Part shown: piece after piece, positions 27,270-36,520 of the stretch
Layout of the letters: each line of letters begins with the position of its first letter
How positions within the stretch are numbered: the stretch's first letter is position 1
The notes under the pieces: model-generated
Told to the model about the DNA's origin: nothing
The model's input: only the letters and a program-made list of their open reading frames with translations
Database searches by the model: none
Position numbers and translations under genes: made by a program
Source: Streptomyces antimycoticus
GTDB taxonomy: Bacteria > Actinomycetota > Actinomycetes > Streptomycetales > Streptomycetaceae
DNA length: 64,000 bases
Assembly: GCF_005405925.1 (NCBI RefSeq)
Contig: NZ_BJHV01000001.1
Span: 6,572,001-6,636,000, forward strand
Direction of reading: 5' to 3'

Positions 27270-27707
27270 TCATGTCGAGCCGTCACGCCGTTTCTCATCG
27301 GTGCCGAGTTCGGCCCAGACGACCTTGCCCCAGCGCCGCAGGTCGGTGTTCCAGCGGCTGGCCAGGACGGATACGAGGAGTAACCCCCGGCCGGACGACT
27401 CCTCCGGGGTGGGGTCTCTCACGACGGGCAGCTGACGGGACTTGTCCGCAACGGCGACACGGACGAGCCCTTCGCGAGGTCTTGCGACGCTGACGCGCAG
27501 CATGCGGCTTTCGCTGTGCCGCACCGCGTTGGCGACGAGCTCTGCGGTAATCAAGGCGGCGTTCTCCGCGAGCGTGTCGAGGCCCCATGCGTGGAGAGCT
27601 GCCATCACCAATTGCCGGGCTCGGCGTGAGGACTCCTCCTCGCAGCGGTATGTCTCGCTGTAGCGGGGGGTGCCGATTGTGTTGGCTCTTGTGGCAGTCG
27701 TGCTCAC
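27270..27707 (-). CDS. HATPase-domain ATP-binding protein (anti-sigma kinase-like)
   Basis: A 145-residue protein of the RsbW/SpoIIAB-like GHKL fold. It has the N box ALITAELVANAVRHS and the G1/G2 region with SSGRGLLLVSVLASRW. The GTG at 27707 has GGAGG upstream and is preferred over a longer frame. It lies 57 bases before the radical SAM gene on the same strand. Streptomyces genomes hold many such solo ATPases paired with XRE or DUF397 genes. Here the divergent XRE-TPR gene is the likely partner. Confidence 0.85.
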   Translation of the reverse strand: MSTTATRANTIGTPRYSETYRCEEESSRRARQLVMAALHAWGLDTLAENAALITAELVANAVRHSESRMLRVSVARPREGLVRVAVADKSRQLPVVRDPTPEESSGRGLLLVSVLASRWNTDLRRWGKVVWAELGTDEKRRDGST

Positions 27708-27947
27708 TGGGGTGCCTCCGGGACGGTGGACCACTCAGCCCATGACGTTGAGGCCGAGCGATCTGGCCTTTCGCCATCACGACCGCATCCCGTGATGGTT
27801 CGCGCCGGTTGGTGATGCTGACAACGTCAAGAGAACCGCTCCGCGCCGGTGCGCTCCACGGCATCCATGCGGCAGGCTCGATGCAGAAGCGTGCACGGCG
27901 TGCGGGACCACCGAGTGGCGGTCCACGGGGTGGGGTAGGGAGGTGTC

Positions 27948-29204
27948 GTGGGACTCGCTGAGCGGCGGAAAGCGCTGGGCTACAGTCAAGAAGGGCTTGC
28001 TCATGTGCTCGGTGTCGACCGCACCACGGTTGGCCGTTGGGAGAGCGGTAAAACCGAGATCCAACCGTCGTTGCGCCAAAAGTACGCAGCGGCTTTGCAA
28101 TTCGACCTTGCTGAATTAGACGCCCTGGTAACCAGGCCCACAGAAACGCTCCCGGAGTCCGCAGGGTCGTCTTTAAGGGACAGCTATGGCTCAGGGGATA
28201 TCGACGACATGATTCGGCGCGAGTTTTTCCGCATAATTACAGTTGCCGGGGCCTTGACTGCCCTCTCCGCAGAGGAATCGGAAGCTCTCGCGGAAGGGGT
28301 GCACCGTCGAGCTTCCGAAGACTTCCTCCGTATGAATGGCCACCTATGGCAGGTGTATCAGCTTGCCCGTGCCAAGGGATCCGTCCACCCAATCGTTCGC
28401 GATCAGCTCACGGGGCTCACGAAGGCCCTGGGCGGCCGCTCGGAGAAGGAGACACGGGCCTTGTGCGGTGCGGCGGGCGACCTTTTTCAGCTTGCGGGCG
28501 AGCTGGCTTTCGACAGCAACCGGTACACCGATGCCGCGGCCTCGTACACGTTGGCGGCGTCGGCCAGTAAGGACGCGGGCGCCCTTGACCTCTGGGCATG
28601 CGCCCTTACCCGACACGCATACGTTGATGTGTACGAAGGTCGCTACCGGGAGGCTGCCGACACGCTGTTGGTAGCCGGACGCATTGCTCGGCGGGGTGAT
28701 AGTTCGCTCTCGACACGGCACTGGGTCGCTGCGGTACAAGCGGAGGCGTATGCCGGACTTGGTGATTTGACGGCGTGTGAACGTGCCCTCGACAAGGCAG
28801 AGCAGGTCGAGGACTTGACCGGACCAGCGCAGAACGGGGGCTGGCTTCGTTTCGACGGCTCTCGACTCGGAGAGGAGCGTGGTGCTCGTTACGTACAGCT
28901 CGGGCGGCTCGACCTTGTTGAGCGGACACTTCGGAGCGCCCTCGCACAAGAGGCCCTCGCGGAGGGCCAATCCTTTCGGCGCCGAGGTGTCGTGCTCGCG
29001 AACCTGGCCGCCGTCGGAGTCAAGCGCAAGGACCCGGAGCAGGTGGTCACGTACGCCCGCGAGGCGCTCCACCTGGCGCGTGAATCCTCCTCCGGCTATG
29101 TCGCCCGTAGACTCCAAGCCCTGCGTTCGGAGTTCGGCCCACTCGCTCGTGATAGGCGCATCGCAGAGCTGGACGCCGAGATCAAGGCACTGAGTGTGAC
29201 GTGA
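27948..29204 (+). CDS. XRE family regulator with TPR-like C-terminal part
   Basis: A 418-residue protein. The N-terminal HTH (RKALGYSQEGLAHVLGVDRT, then TVGRWESGK) is followed by a hydrophobic segment REFFRIITVAGALTALS and a helical repeat region with TPR character. The GTG at 27948 follows GGGAGG. It is divergent from the HATPase-radical SAM-kinase operon and is followed directly by a small duplicated-domain protein. The first 400 bases are less G+C-rich than the neighbours, which hints at acquisition. It probably regulates the divergent operon. Confidence 0.85.
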   Translation: MGLAERRKALGYSQEGLAHVLGVDRTTVGRWESGKTEIQPSLRQKYAAALQFDLAELDALVTRPTETLPESAGSSLRDSYGSGDIDDMIRREFFRIITVAGALTALSAEESEALAEGVHRRASEDFLRMNGHLWQVYQLARAKGSVHPIVRDQLTGLTKALGGRSEKETRALCGAAGDLFQLAGELAFDSNRYTDAAASYTLAASASKDAGALDLWACALTRHAYVDVYEGRYREAADTLLVAGRIARRGDSSLSTRHWVAAVQAEAYAGLGDLTACERALDKAEQVEDLTGPAQNGGWLRFDGSRLGEERGARYVQLGRLDLVERTLRSALAQEALAEGQSFRRRGVVLANLAAVGVKRKDPEQVVTYAREALHLARESSSGYVARRLQALRSEFGPLARDRRIAELDAEIKALSVT

Positions 29205-29218
29205 TGGAGGGGATGGGT

Positions 29219-29584
29219 ATGTCGCAGACCGAAGGTGCGCGGCTGTTCCGTGAGGCGTGGATCGCGGGCGTGCGCCGGCACTTCCCCGGTGAGCCCAAGC
29301 CCGGCTATGTGACGCCCTGGGAGAACACGCCGCAGTGGGAGCGCGAGGCCGCCGGGGCGGTCTGTGCACAGGTGTGGCAGTTCCTCGACCTGAGTGGTGG
29401 GCATGGCTCGCGCCTGACGCGTGAGCAGAAGGGGCGCTTCGTCGCGACGTGCTGGATCGCGCAGATGTACCGGCACTTCGAGGACCCGAAGCCCGGGTAC
29501 GTGGCCGATTGGGCCGATCTCCCCGATTGGCAGAAGGAGACGGACGCGGACATCTTCGAGGCGATCGAGAAGAGCGTGAGCTGA
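29219..29584 (+). CDS. Small protein made of two copies of one domain
   Basis: 121 residues from ATG 29219, which follows GGAGGGG. A GTG at 29201 overlapping the XRE stop is an alternative start. Two related halves can be aligned: FREAWIAGVRRHF..EPKPGYV with W and QWE, and VATCWIAQMYRHF.DPKPGYV with W and DWQ, each ending in a short helix with A-V/I-F. The second half, ending DWQKETDADIFEAIEK, recalls RyR-type small domains, but this is uncertain. It is in one operon with the XRE regulator. Confidence 0.7.
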   Translation: MSQTEGARLFREAWIAGVRRHFPGEPKPGYVTPWENTPQWEREAAGAVCAQVWQFLDLSGGHGSRLTREQKGRFVATCWIAQMYRHFEDPKPGYVADWADLPDWQKETDADIFEAIEKSVS

Positions 29585-29635
29585 CGGGGCGACAGCGCGT
29601 CGCGGTCGCAAAGGGCGGGCGGGGGCCGGGGTTGG

Positions 29636-29678
29636 GCAGCTCAGCGGGCCTTGAGCGAGTTAAACGTCTCTGAGCTGC
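29636..29678. terminator. 9-bp inverted repeat after the XRE operon
   Basis: GCAGCTCAG (29636-29644) and CTGAGCTGC (29670-29678) are exact reverse complements, 25 bases apart, 52 bases after the last stop. It may end the XRE operon or serve as a protein site before the GntR gene. Confidence 0.4.
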
Positions 29679-29720
29679 AGTTCACCACTTCTAGTGAAGC
29701 TATGGCCTTGAGTTGCAATC

Positions 29721-29737
29721 GACAACGCTGAGTTGTC
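29721..29737. promoter_or_regulatory. Inverted repeat before the GntR gene, likely operator
   Basis: GACAAC, five bases, GTTGTC, 34 bases before the GntR start in a locally A+T-richer region. GntR/HutC regulators commonly bind such short palindromes near their own promoters. Confidence 0.5.
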
Positions 29738-29771
29738 AAGCTGTTGCCGACTGTCAACCCAGGGAGTGCAC

Positions 29772-30524
29772 GTGGCCTTTGGTGACCAGCCCGCATACCT
29801 CCGCGTCGCCGACGATCTGCGGAAGAAGATCGCCGGGGGTGAGCTGCCACCGCATGCGCGTCTCCCCTCTCAGGCCAGGATCCGGGAGGAGTACGGGGTC
29901 TCGGACACCGTCGCCCTCGAGGCTCGCAAGGTGCTGATGGCCGAGGGGCTGGTCGAGGGGCGGTCGGGGTCGGGGACGTATGTGCGGGCCCAGCCTGTGC
30001 CGCGGCGGGTCGTCCGAGGTGGGTTTCATACCGCTGGGGAAGCCACGCCGTTCCGGCAGGAGCAGGCCGATGAGCGGGTCATCGGGAGCTGGGACGCTCA
30101 CAGTGAGCAGGATGAGGCCGGGGCGGAGATCGCCGGGCGGCTGGGGATCGATGTGGGGGAGCGGGTGATGCGCACCCGCTATGTGTTCCAGTCGCAGGGT
30201 GAGGCGGTCATGCTCTCCACCTCCTGGGAGCCGCTTGCCGTCACCGGTCGTACGCCCGTGATGCTGCCCGAGGAGGGGCCCCTGGCCGGGCGCGGGGTCG
30301 TCGACCGGATGGCCGCCCTCGACCTGGTGGTGGACAACATGGCGGAGGAGGTCGGCGCGCGCCCCGGACGGGCCGAGGAGGTGCTGGCGCTCGGCGGGGT
30401 GCCGGGGCACTGGGTGCTGGTCACCTCGCGTACGTACTTCGCGGGCGGCCGTCCGGTCGAGACCGCCGATGTGGTGGTGCTCGCCGAGCGCTATCGGGTC
30501 GCCTATCGGCTGCCGGTGAAGTGA
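29772..30524 (+). CDS. GntR family regulator (HutC subfamily, UTRA domain)
   Basis: A 250-residue regulator. The N-terminal winged helix reads YLRVADDLRKKIAGGELP, then LPSQARIREEYGVSD and EGRSGSGTYVR. The UTRA ligand domain follows (VMRTRYVFQSQGEAVMLSTS, then EEVGARPGRAEE). The GTG at 29772 has AGGGAG six bases upstream. It stands alone before a permease gene on the same strand, some 280 bases downstream. Its effector is not clear. An inverted repeat upstream may be its own operator. Confidence 0.88.
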   Translation: MAFGDQPAYLRVADDLRKKIAGGELPPHARLPSQARIREEYGVSDTVALEARKVLMAEGLVEGRSGSGTYVRAQPVPRRVVRGGFHTAGEATPFRQEQADERVIGSWDAHSEQDEAGAEIAGRLGIDVGERVMRTRYVFQSQGEAVMLSTSWEPLAVTGRTPVMLPEEGPLAGRGVVDRMAALDLVVDNMAEEVGARPGRAEEVLALGGVPGHWVLVTSRTYFAGGRPVETADVVVLAERYRVAYRLPVK

Positions 30525-30598
30525 TGCTTCGTTCGGCCCGTGCGGTGGTCGGCGTCTCCGGCACCTGACCGCGGACCCTGCCCCCGCCCACTGCCCCT

Positions 30599-30702
30599 GA
30601 GCCCGGGTCCAGCCACGGGCGCCTGAGCCCGGTTCTCGCTCACGGCGCCTGAGCCCGGTTTCCGCCCCCAGCACCCGAGCCCGGTTCCAGCGTCCGCTGT
30701 TG
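30599..30702. repeat. Degenerate 26-bp tandem repeat, four copies
   Basis: The core GAGCCCGG recurs at 30599, 30625, 30651 and 30677, exactly 26 bases apart, with CCTGAGCCCGGTT best conserved. It lies in the 281-base gap between the GntR gene and the permease. Confidence 0.6.
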
Positions 30703-30805
30703 CAAAACTCACATCAGCGCAGGTGAAAGGGGTTACTGGAAGGCGATCATCCATTTCGCTCTTACGATGGACCGGTTTGTGTCCGGTCGTCGGGGGGCGA
30801 AGGGA

Positions 30806-32470
30806 GTGCCAGGAACGTTGAGCACGGAGCAGGGTTCCCACTCGCATTATCGAAGGTCACTCGGACCAGTGGCCCTCACCGCCGTGGGGCTTGGGTCGAT
30901 CATCGGTTCCGGCTGGCTCTTCGGCGCCGAGCGCGCCGCCGCGCTGGCCGGGCCCGCCGCCATCCTGGCCTGGGTGATCGGTGCCGCCGTCGCCCTGACC
31001 ATCGCCCTGACCTATTCCGAGCTGGGTTCGATGTTCCCCAAGGCCGGCGGCATGGTCCGGTACGGGCAGTACTCCCACGGCTCCCTGGCCGGATATCTGG
31101 CCGCCTGGGCCAACTGGATCGCCATCGTCTCCGTGATCCCCGGTGAGGCCACCGCCTCCGTGCAGTACATGAGCTCCTGGGACTTCGGCTGGGCCAAGGC
31201 GCTGTACGACGGGAAGGAGCTGACCGGCAGCGGTGTCGCCCTCGCGTCCGTGCTGCTGCTCTTCTACTTCTTCCTCAACTGGTTCGCGATCACCCTCTTC
31301 GCGAAGACCAACACCGCGATCACCGTCTTCAAGGTGGTCGTGCCGACCCTGACGGCCGGGGCCCTGCTGCTGTCGCACTTCGACACCGGCAATGTCACCG
31401 ACCACGGCGGCTTCACCCCCAATGGCTGGAGCTCCGTATTCACCGCGGTCGCCGTCTCCGGCATCGTCTGGGCCTACAACGGCTTCCAGTCGCCGCTCAA
31501 CATGGCCGGTGAGGCCCGTAACCCCGGGAAGTCGCTGCCCAAGGCCGTCATCAGCTCGATCCTCATCTCGCTGGTGATCTACGTCGCGCTGCAGATCGCC
31601 TTCCTGACCGCCGTCCCCGCCGCCGATCTGGCGCACGGCGGCTGGTCCGGGCTCTCTTTCAACTCCCCGCTCGCCGATCTCTCCCTGGCCTGGGGCCTGA
31701 ACTGGCTGGCGATGCTGCTGTACGCCGACGCCTTCGTCTCCCCGTCCGGCACCGGCATGATCTATGCGGCCACCACCTCCCGCATGATCCAGGGCGTCCA
31801 GGAGAACGGCCATCTGCCGGGGATCTTCGGCAAGGTCGACCCCAAGACCGGCATTCCGCGCCCGGCGCTGCTGCTCAACCTGGTGATCGCCTTCATCTTC
31901 CTCGCGGTCTTCCGCGGCTGGGGCTCGCTGGCCGAGATCGTCTCCGTCGCGACCGTGATCTCGTACATCACCGGTCCGGTCGCCGTGATGTCGCTGCGCC
32001 GCCTCTCCCCGGACCTGCCGCGCCCGGTGCAGCTGCGCGCGATGCCGGTGATCGCGCCGATCGCGATGGTCTTCGGCTCGCTGGTGCTGTACTGGGCCCG
32101 CTGGCCGCTCACCGGCAAGGTCATCTTCATCATGGCGATCGGGCTGCCGATCTGGGCCTGGTACGAGCTGCGCAAGCCGTGGGCGCAGCTTCGGCCGCAT
32201 CTGGCCGCCGGTGCCTGGATGGTCACGTATCTGCTGGTCATGGCGGCGGTGTCGTGGGCCGGCGGCAAGGAGTTCGGCGGCCGCGGCTATCTGCCGGGCG
32301 GCTGGGACATCCTGGTCGTCGCCCTGATCGGGCTGGCCTTCTACGTCTGGGGCGTACGCAGCGCATGGCGCAATCCGACGCTGCTGGAGGCCGAGCGCGA
32401 GCTGGGCACCGCCCCGGCCGGTGCGGACAGCGAGGACGACGAGCGGGCGAAGGCCGACGCGCGCGTCTGA
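30806..32470 (+). CDS. APC superfamily amino acid permease
   Basis: About 554 residues with some 12-14 membrane helices. The first helix carries GLGSIIGSGWLFG, typical of APC amino acid/polyamine transporters. YSELGSMFPKAGG and WAYNGFQSPLNMAGE are other family marks. The start is uncertain: GTG 30806 (used here) and TTG 30818 (AGGA four bases upstream) are in frame, and ATG 30767 lacks a ribosome site. The last 30 residues are hydrophilic and acidic. A -1 kb neighbour is the GntR gene, which might control it. The substrate is not predictable. Confidence 0.88.
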   Translation: MPGTLSTEQGSHSHYRRSLGPVALTAVGLGSIIGSGWLFGAERAAALAGPAAILAWVIGAAVALTIALTYSELGSMFPKAGGMVRYGQYSHGSLAGYLAAWANWIAIVSVIPGEATASVQYMSSWDFGWAKALYDGKELTGSGVALASVLLLFYFFLNWFAITLFAKTNTAITVFKVVVPTLTAGALLLSHFDTGNVTDHGGFTPNGWSSVFTAVAVSGIVWAYNGFQSPLNMAGEARNPGKSLPKAVISSILISLVIYVALQIAFLTAVPAADLAHGGWSGLSFNSPLADLSLAWGLNWLAMLLYADAFVSPSGTGMIYAATTSRMIQGVQENGHLPGIFGKVDPKTGIPRPALLLNLVIAFIFLAVFRGWGSLAEIVSVATVISYITGPVAVMSLRRLSPDLPRPVQLRAMPVIAPIAMVFGSLVLYWARWPLTGKVIFIMAIGLPIWAWYELRKPWAQLRPHLAAGAWMVTYLLVMAAVSWAGGKEFGGRGYLPGGWDILVVALIGLAFYVWGVRSAWRNPTLLEAERELGTAPAGADSEDDERAKADARV

Positions 32471-32630
32471 GAGATACGTCTGCGACATGGCCGGATGAGT
32501 GCCTCGTTGTAAGAACTCGTATCCGCTGCGTGAAGGTAGGGCGTAGGCTCGGGCATATGCGGATCGGGATTTCCTTCATGGTGTCGCGGGGGCGTACGCC
32601 CGGGCGTGCCACAGCGGAGAGGGCGGGGAG

Positions 32631-32816
32631 ATGAGTGACGGGAACGCTGTGCTGCCCTGGCTCGTGATCCGCCAGGACACCAATGGCAACCGCTACCGCG
32701 TCGGGCGCTACGCCACGAGGACGGAGGCCCAGGAGGTGGCCGACCGTCTGGAGGGCCAGGGCCAGGAGCAGTTGTACGTGGTCGAGCGGACCGCCGCGTC
32801 CCGTCAGTCCGGCTAG
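32631..32816 (+). CDS. Small SPOR-like protein
   Basis: 61 residues from ATG 32631, which follows GGCGGGGAG. The core (PWLVIRQDTNGNRYRVGRYA, then TRTEAQEVADRLEGQGQEQLY) has the beta-alpha pattern of SPOR-type domains, which in other proteins bind denuded peptidoglycan. It has no signal or membrane segment, so the role is open. A 25-codon frame without a ribosome site ends at its start codon (ATGA). Confidence 0.7.
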   Translation: MSDGNAVLPWLVIRQDTNGNRYRVGRYATRTEAQEVADRLEGQGQEQLYVVERTAASRQSG

Positions 32817-32985
32817 ACCGCAGGAATCAGCCAGGCCGCGGGAATCGGCTGGGCCGCAGGAATCGGCTGGGCCGACAAGAAGCGGGCCCGCCCGCGGAAA
32901 TACGCACATCTTCCCAGGCCCCGGGGCGTCCGCCCCGGGGCCCTGGTGTGTATCGGCGCAGGCCAGGCAGGCTAAGGTGCGGCGC

Positions 32986-33473
32986 ATGAGCGTGCGTGTG
33001 GTGGTGGGTGGAGCGGTGTTCGACGGGGGCGGCTGCTGGCCGCGCGGCGCAGCGCCCCGCCCGAGCTCGCGGGCCGCTGGGAGCTGCCCGGCGGCAAGGC
33101 CGAGCCCGGGGAGACACCGCCGCAGACGCTCGTCCGCGAACTGCGCGAGGAGCTCGGGGTCGAGGTCGAGCCGCTCGAACCGCTGCCGGGGGAGTGGCCC
33201 TTGAAGCCCGGCTATGTGCTGCGGGTGTGGACCGCGGCCCTGCGCTCCGGCGAGCCGCGCCCGCTGGAGGACCACGACGAGCTGCGCTGGCTCCCCCCGG
33301 ACCGGGTGGACGAGGTCGACTGGCTGGACGAGGACCGTCCCGCGGTGGCCGAGGCGGTCCGCCGACTGCGCGCGGCGGAGGGGGCCGGGCAGGGCGCCAA
33401 GCGGGGTGCCGGGCGAGGCGCCGGGCAGGGCGCCGCGCAGGGCACCGAGGGTGCCCCTCCGCGCACCCCCTGA
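32986..33473 (+). CDS. NUDIX hydrolase (MutT-like), one-base frameshift
   Basis: The ATG at 32986 has AAGGTG seven bases upstream. It reads [15 protein letters not shown] and then breaks at G5 (33025-33029). One added G gives [20 protein letters not shown] and the NUDIX box [14 protein letters not shown] plus RELREELGV with its Glu residues. The end (from about 33390) is a Gly/Ala/Gln repeat tail, [18 protein letters not shown]. The repaired length is about 162 residues. The MutT-like form suggests it clears oxidised nucleotides such as 8-oxo-dGTP. Confidence 0.85.
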
Positions 33474-33719
33474 GACCGTCCCGCGCGCGGCCCGTTCGAG
33501 GTCTCGTACAGGGAGAATCCATGGGGTTCGAGCCGCCTCCACCTGGTTAGGAGTGAGGGGGAGCGCTGATCATGAGCGCTTCACCAAAAGCCGGGACGGA
33601 AACCGATGGCGGGCTGAGATAGTGCTGTGATCGTGAAGACCGTACTCGGGATGGCCGAAGTGCTGGATACTCGGCTATCTGGAGCCGGTCGGAGCACCTG
33701 AGCCGGAGGGGACGGGCGC

Positions 33720-36421
33720 ATGAGCGAGAAGCCAGCGGGGGCTGATATGCCCGAGGAGACGGTTGGTTCGCAGGTGTCGCCGGCGTCACAAGGGTCTTCG
33801 CTGCCGGACATGTCGCCCATGTCCTCGATGTCGGCGGTGTGGCAGAGCAGCCCGCCCGGCTCGATCTATGACTACATCCAGGTGGCTTCCTTCGCACTGG
33901 GGTCCGACGGCCGGATCGCGCAGTGGAGCGAACGGGCCGCGGAGTTGTTGGGGCTGACGGCGCACCAGGCCATCGGCAAGGATCCGGTGGAGGCGTTCGT
34001 ACCGCCCGAGTACCAGGAGACCGGCCATCGCGCGGTCGCCGACATCCTGGACGGCCGGGAGTGGACCGGGCTGGTCCCCTACCGTAGCCCCCAGTCGCCG
34101 AGCGGACACGGCATCGCCGAGGTCTATGTGATGCCCGCTCAGGATGAGAACGGGAAGCGGTCCGCGCTCTGTATCGCGGTGGACGTCAGCGCGCTGCGCG
34201 GGCTGGAAACGGATCTTGCTTCTTCACAGGCCGTTTTCGGTCAATCTCCGCTCGGTTTCTTCCTCTTCGGGACCGACCTGCGGATGCTCCGGGTCAATGA
34301 GCGTTTTGCGAAGGTTTTCGGCCGCCCCACCGAGGAATACCGCGGGGTGACCCCGCACGATCTGCTGCCGCGCGGCGAGGCCGACCGGCTGGCCGCCGCC
34401 CTGCGCCAGGTCCTGGACTCCGGGCAGGCGCTGACCGATATGCCGCTCATGGGCCAGACTCCGGGCAGCACCGACCGCCGCCGCTGGTCAGTCTCGCTCT
34501 ACCGGCTGCACAGCGGCTCCGGCCGTCCCATCGGCATCGCCGGACTGGCCACGGACGTCACCGGCCGCCGCCGCGCCGAACAGGAGGCCGCGGGCGTACG
34601 GCGCAATCTGGCGCTGCTGAACGAGGCCGGGGCCCGAATAGGCACCTCGCTCGATCTGGAGACCACCGCCCGGGAGCTGCTGGACGTGGCCGTGCCGCAG
34701 TTCTGCGACCTGGCCTCCGTCGACCTCTACCAGGGGCTGCTCTCCGGCGACGAGACCCCGCCCGGGCTCGCCGACGGCAGCGCCGAGTTGCGCCGCGTCG
34801 CCTTCGCCAGCGCGGTCTCCGACGGCCCGGTCGCCTTCGGCGACATCTGCCGCGTCAACACCGCCGAGGACCCCAAGCCCATCCAGGTCGGCGAGGTCCA
34901 CCGCTACCCCTTCAACTCCCTGTGCGCCCATGCCCTGCGCACCGCCCAGGTGCGGGTCGTCCCCGGCCGGGACGGCAGCGAGAACCTGGAGCTCGGCGCC
35001 ATGTTGCAGTCCACCCTCGTGGTGCCGATGGTCGCCCGTGACACCGTCGTGGGCCTCGCCCAGTTCTCCCGGACCAAAGGCAGCGAGCCCTTCGGCGAAC
35101 GGGACCGCGCGCTCGCCGTCGAGCTGGCCGCCCGCGCCGCCGTCAGCATCGACAACGCCCGGTTGTACCGCAGAGAACATGAACGCGCGCTGATACTCCA
35201 GCGCAGCCTGCTCCCGCCCGGCGACCCGGAGGCCGCCGGGCTCGACATCGCCTGCCGCTATCTGCCGGGAAACGCGGCGACCGAGGTGGGCGGCGACTGG
35301 TTCGACGTGATCGAGCTGCCCGGGCACCGCACCGCGCTGGTGGTCGGCGACGTGATGGGGCGGGGGCTGCGCGCCGCCGTGGCCATGGGCGAACTGCGCA
35401 CCGCCGTACGCACCCTCGCCCTGCTCGACCTGGAGCCCGCCGAGGTGCTCTCCGCGCTGGACGAGATCGCCCTCGGCCTCGGCACACCGGGCGGCTCGCA
35501 CGCCGGCGCGCGGCCGGGATCGCGCGCCCTCGCCCGCGGCGGCCAGGCCGCCGAGGACTCCTCCGACCTGACCGAGGTCTACCTCGCCACCTGCGTCTAC
35601 GCCGTCTACGACCCGGTCACCCGCCGCTGTACCTTCGCCAACGCCGGACATCCGCCCCCGTCCTGGTGGAACCGGGTGAGCACGCCCTGCTGATGGAGGT
35701 TCCGCCCGGCATGCCGCTGGGCGTCGGCGGCGAGCCGTTCGAGGAGATCGAGGTCGAGCTGCCCGACGGCGCGCTGCTGGCCCTCTACACGGACGGTCTG
35801 GTCGAGTCCCGCGACCACACCCTCGACGAGGGGCTCCAGGCCCTGCGCGCGGCCCTCGACACCCCCGACGGCGCCGACGGCGGAAACGCCGCGGCCGGAT
35901 CCCTCGAGGACGTCTGCGACCACGTCCTGAGCACCCTCGACACCCACCACGGCGAGGACGACATCGCCCTGCTGATGGCCCGGATGCAGGGCCTGTCGGC
36001 CGAGTCGGTCGGCGACTGGCACCTTCCCAGCGCCCCGCAGTCCGTGGGCCGGGCCCGCGAACTGGCCCGGGAGCAGCTCGAGTCCTGGGGCCTGGACGGT
36101 CTGGTGGACACCACCGAGCTGTTGGTCAGCGAGCTGGTGACCAACGCCCTGCGGTACGGCGAGGGCGAGATCAGGCTGCGGCTGCTGCTGGACCGCACGC
36201 TGGTCTGCGAGGTCTGGGACGGCGGTCTGGTCCAGCCCCGGCGGCGGCGCGCCCGGGACACCGACGAGGGCGGGCGCGGGCTGCAGCTGGTCGGGCTGCT
36301 CAGCGCGGGCTGGGGCAGCCGGCGGACCCCGCTCGGCAAGACCGTCTGGTTCGAGCTGGCCCTGCCGGACGGCCAGTCCTCGGGGCCGGACTCGGTGGAG
36401 GCGCTGCTCAGCCTCTGGTGA
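33720..36421 (+). CDS. PAS-PAS-GAF-SpoIIE phosphatase-HATPase signalling protein, one-base frameshift
   Basis: Large soluble regulator, about 900 residues after repair. In order: a variable N-terminus, a PAS domain (about 45-160), a second PAS (FGQSPLGFFLFGTDLRMLRV, about 175-290), a GAF domain (about 300-475), a PP2C-like SpoIIE phosphatase (LQRSLLPPG, then GGDWFDV and VVGDVMGRG with metal-binding Asp residues) and a C-terminal HATPase domain (TTELLVSELVTNALRYGEG). The frame breaks at C5 (35655-35659). One C restores PPPVLVEPGEHALLM. It probably controls a sigma factor via anti-sigma factor antagonist dephosphorylation. A hairpin follows. Confidence 0.9.
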
Positions 36422-36479
36422 CGGCGGCGGGCCACGGCCGGTACGGCGGCGGGCCCTAACAGCGGCGGCCCTAACGGCA

Positions 36480-36504
36480 GCGGGCCCGCCATCGGCGGGC
36501 CCGC
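36480..36504. terminator. Perfect 11-bp hairpin between convergent genes
   Basis: GCGGGCCCGCC, ATC, then the exact reverse complement, lying between the phosphatase gene end (36421) and the sdhB stop (36521, minus). It suits a bidirectional terminator. Confidence 0.75.
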
Positions 36505-36520
36505 GACACGAGGGGGAGCG

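Noticed and set aside
27068..27298. Frame starting upstream of the radical SAM gene as a possible small peptide gene
   Set aside because: Its later codons overlap the radical SAM start in another frame, and the better ribosome-site spacing favours the radical SAM ATG.
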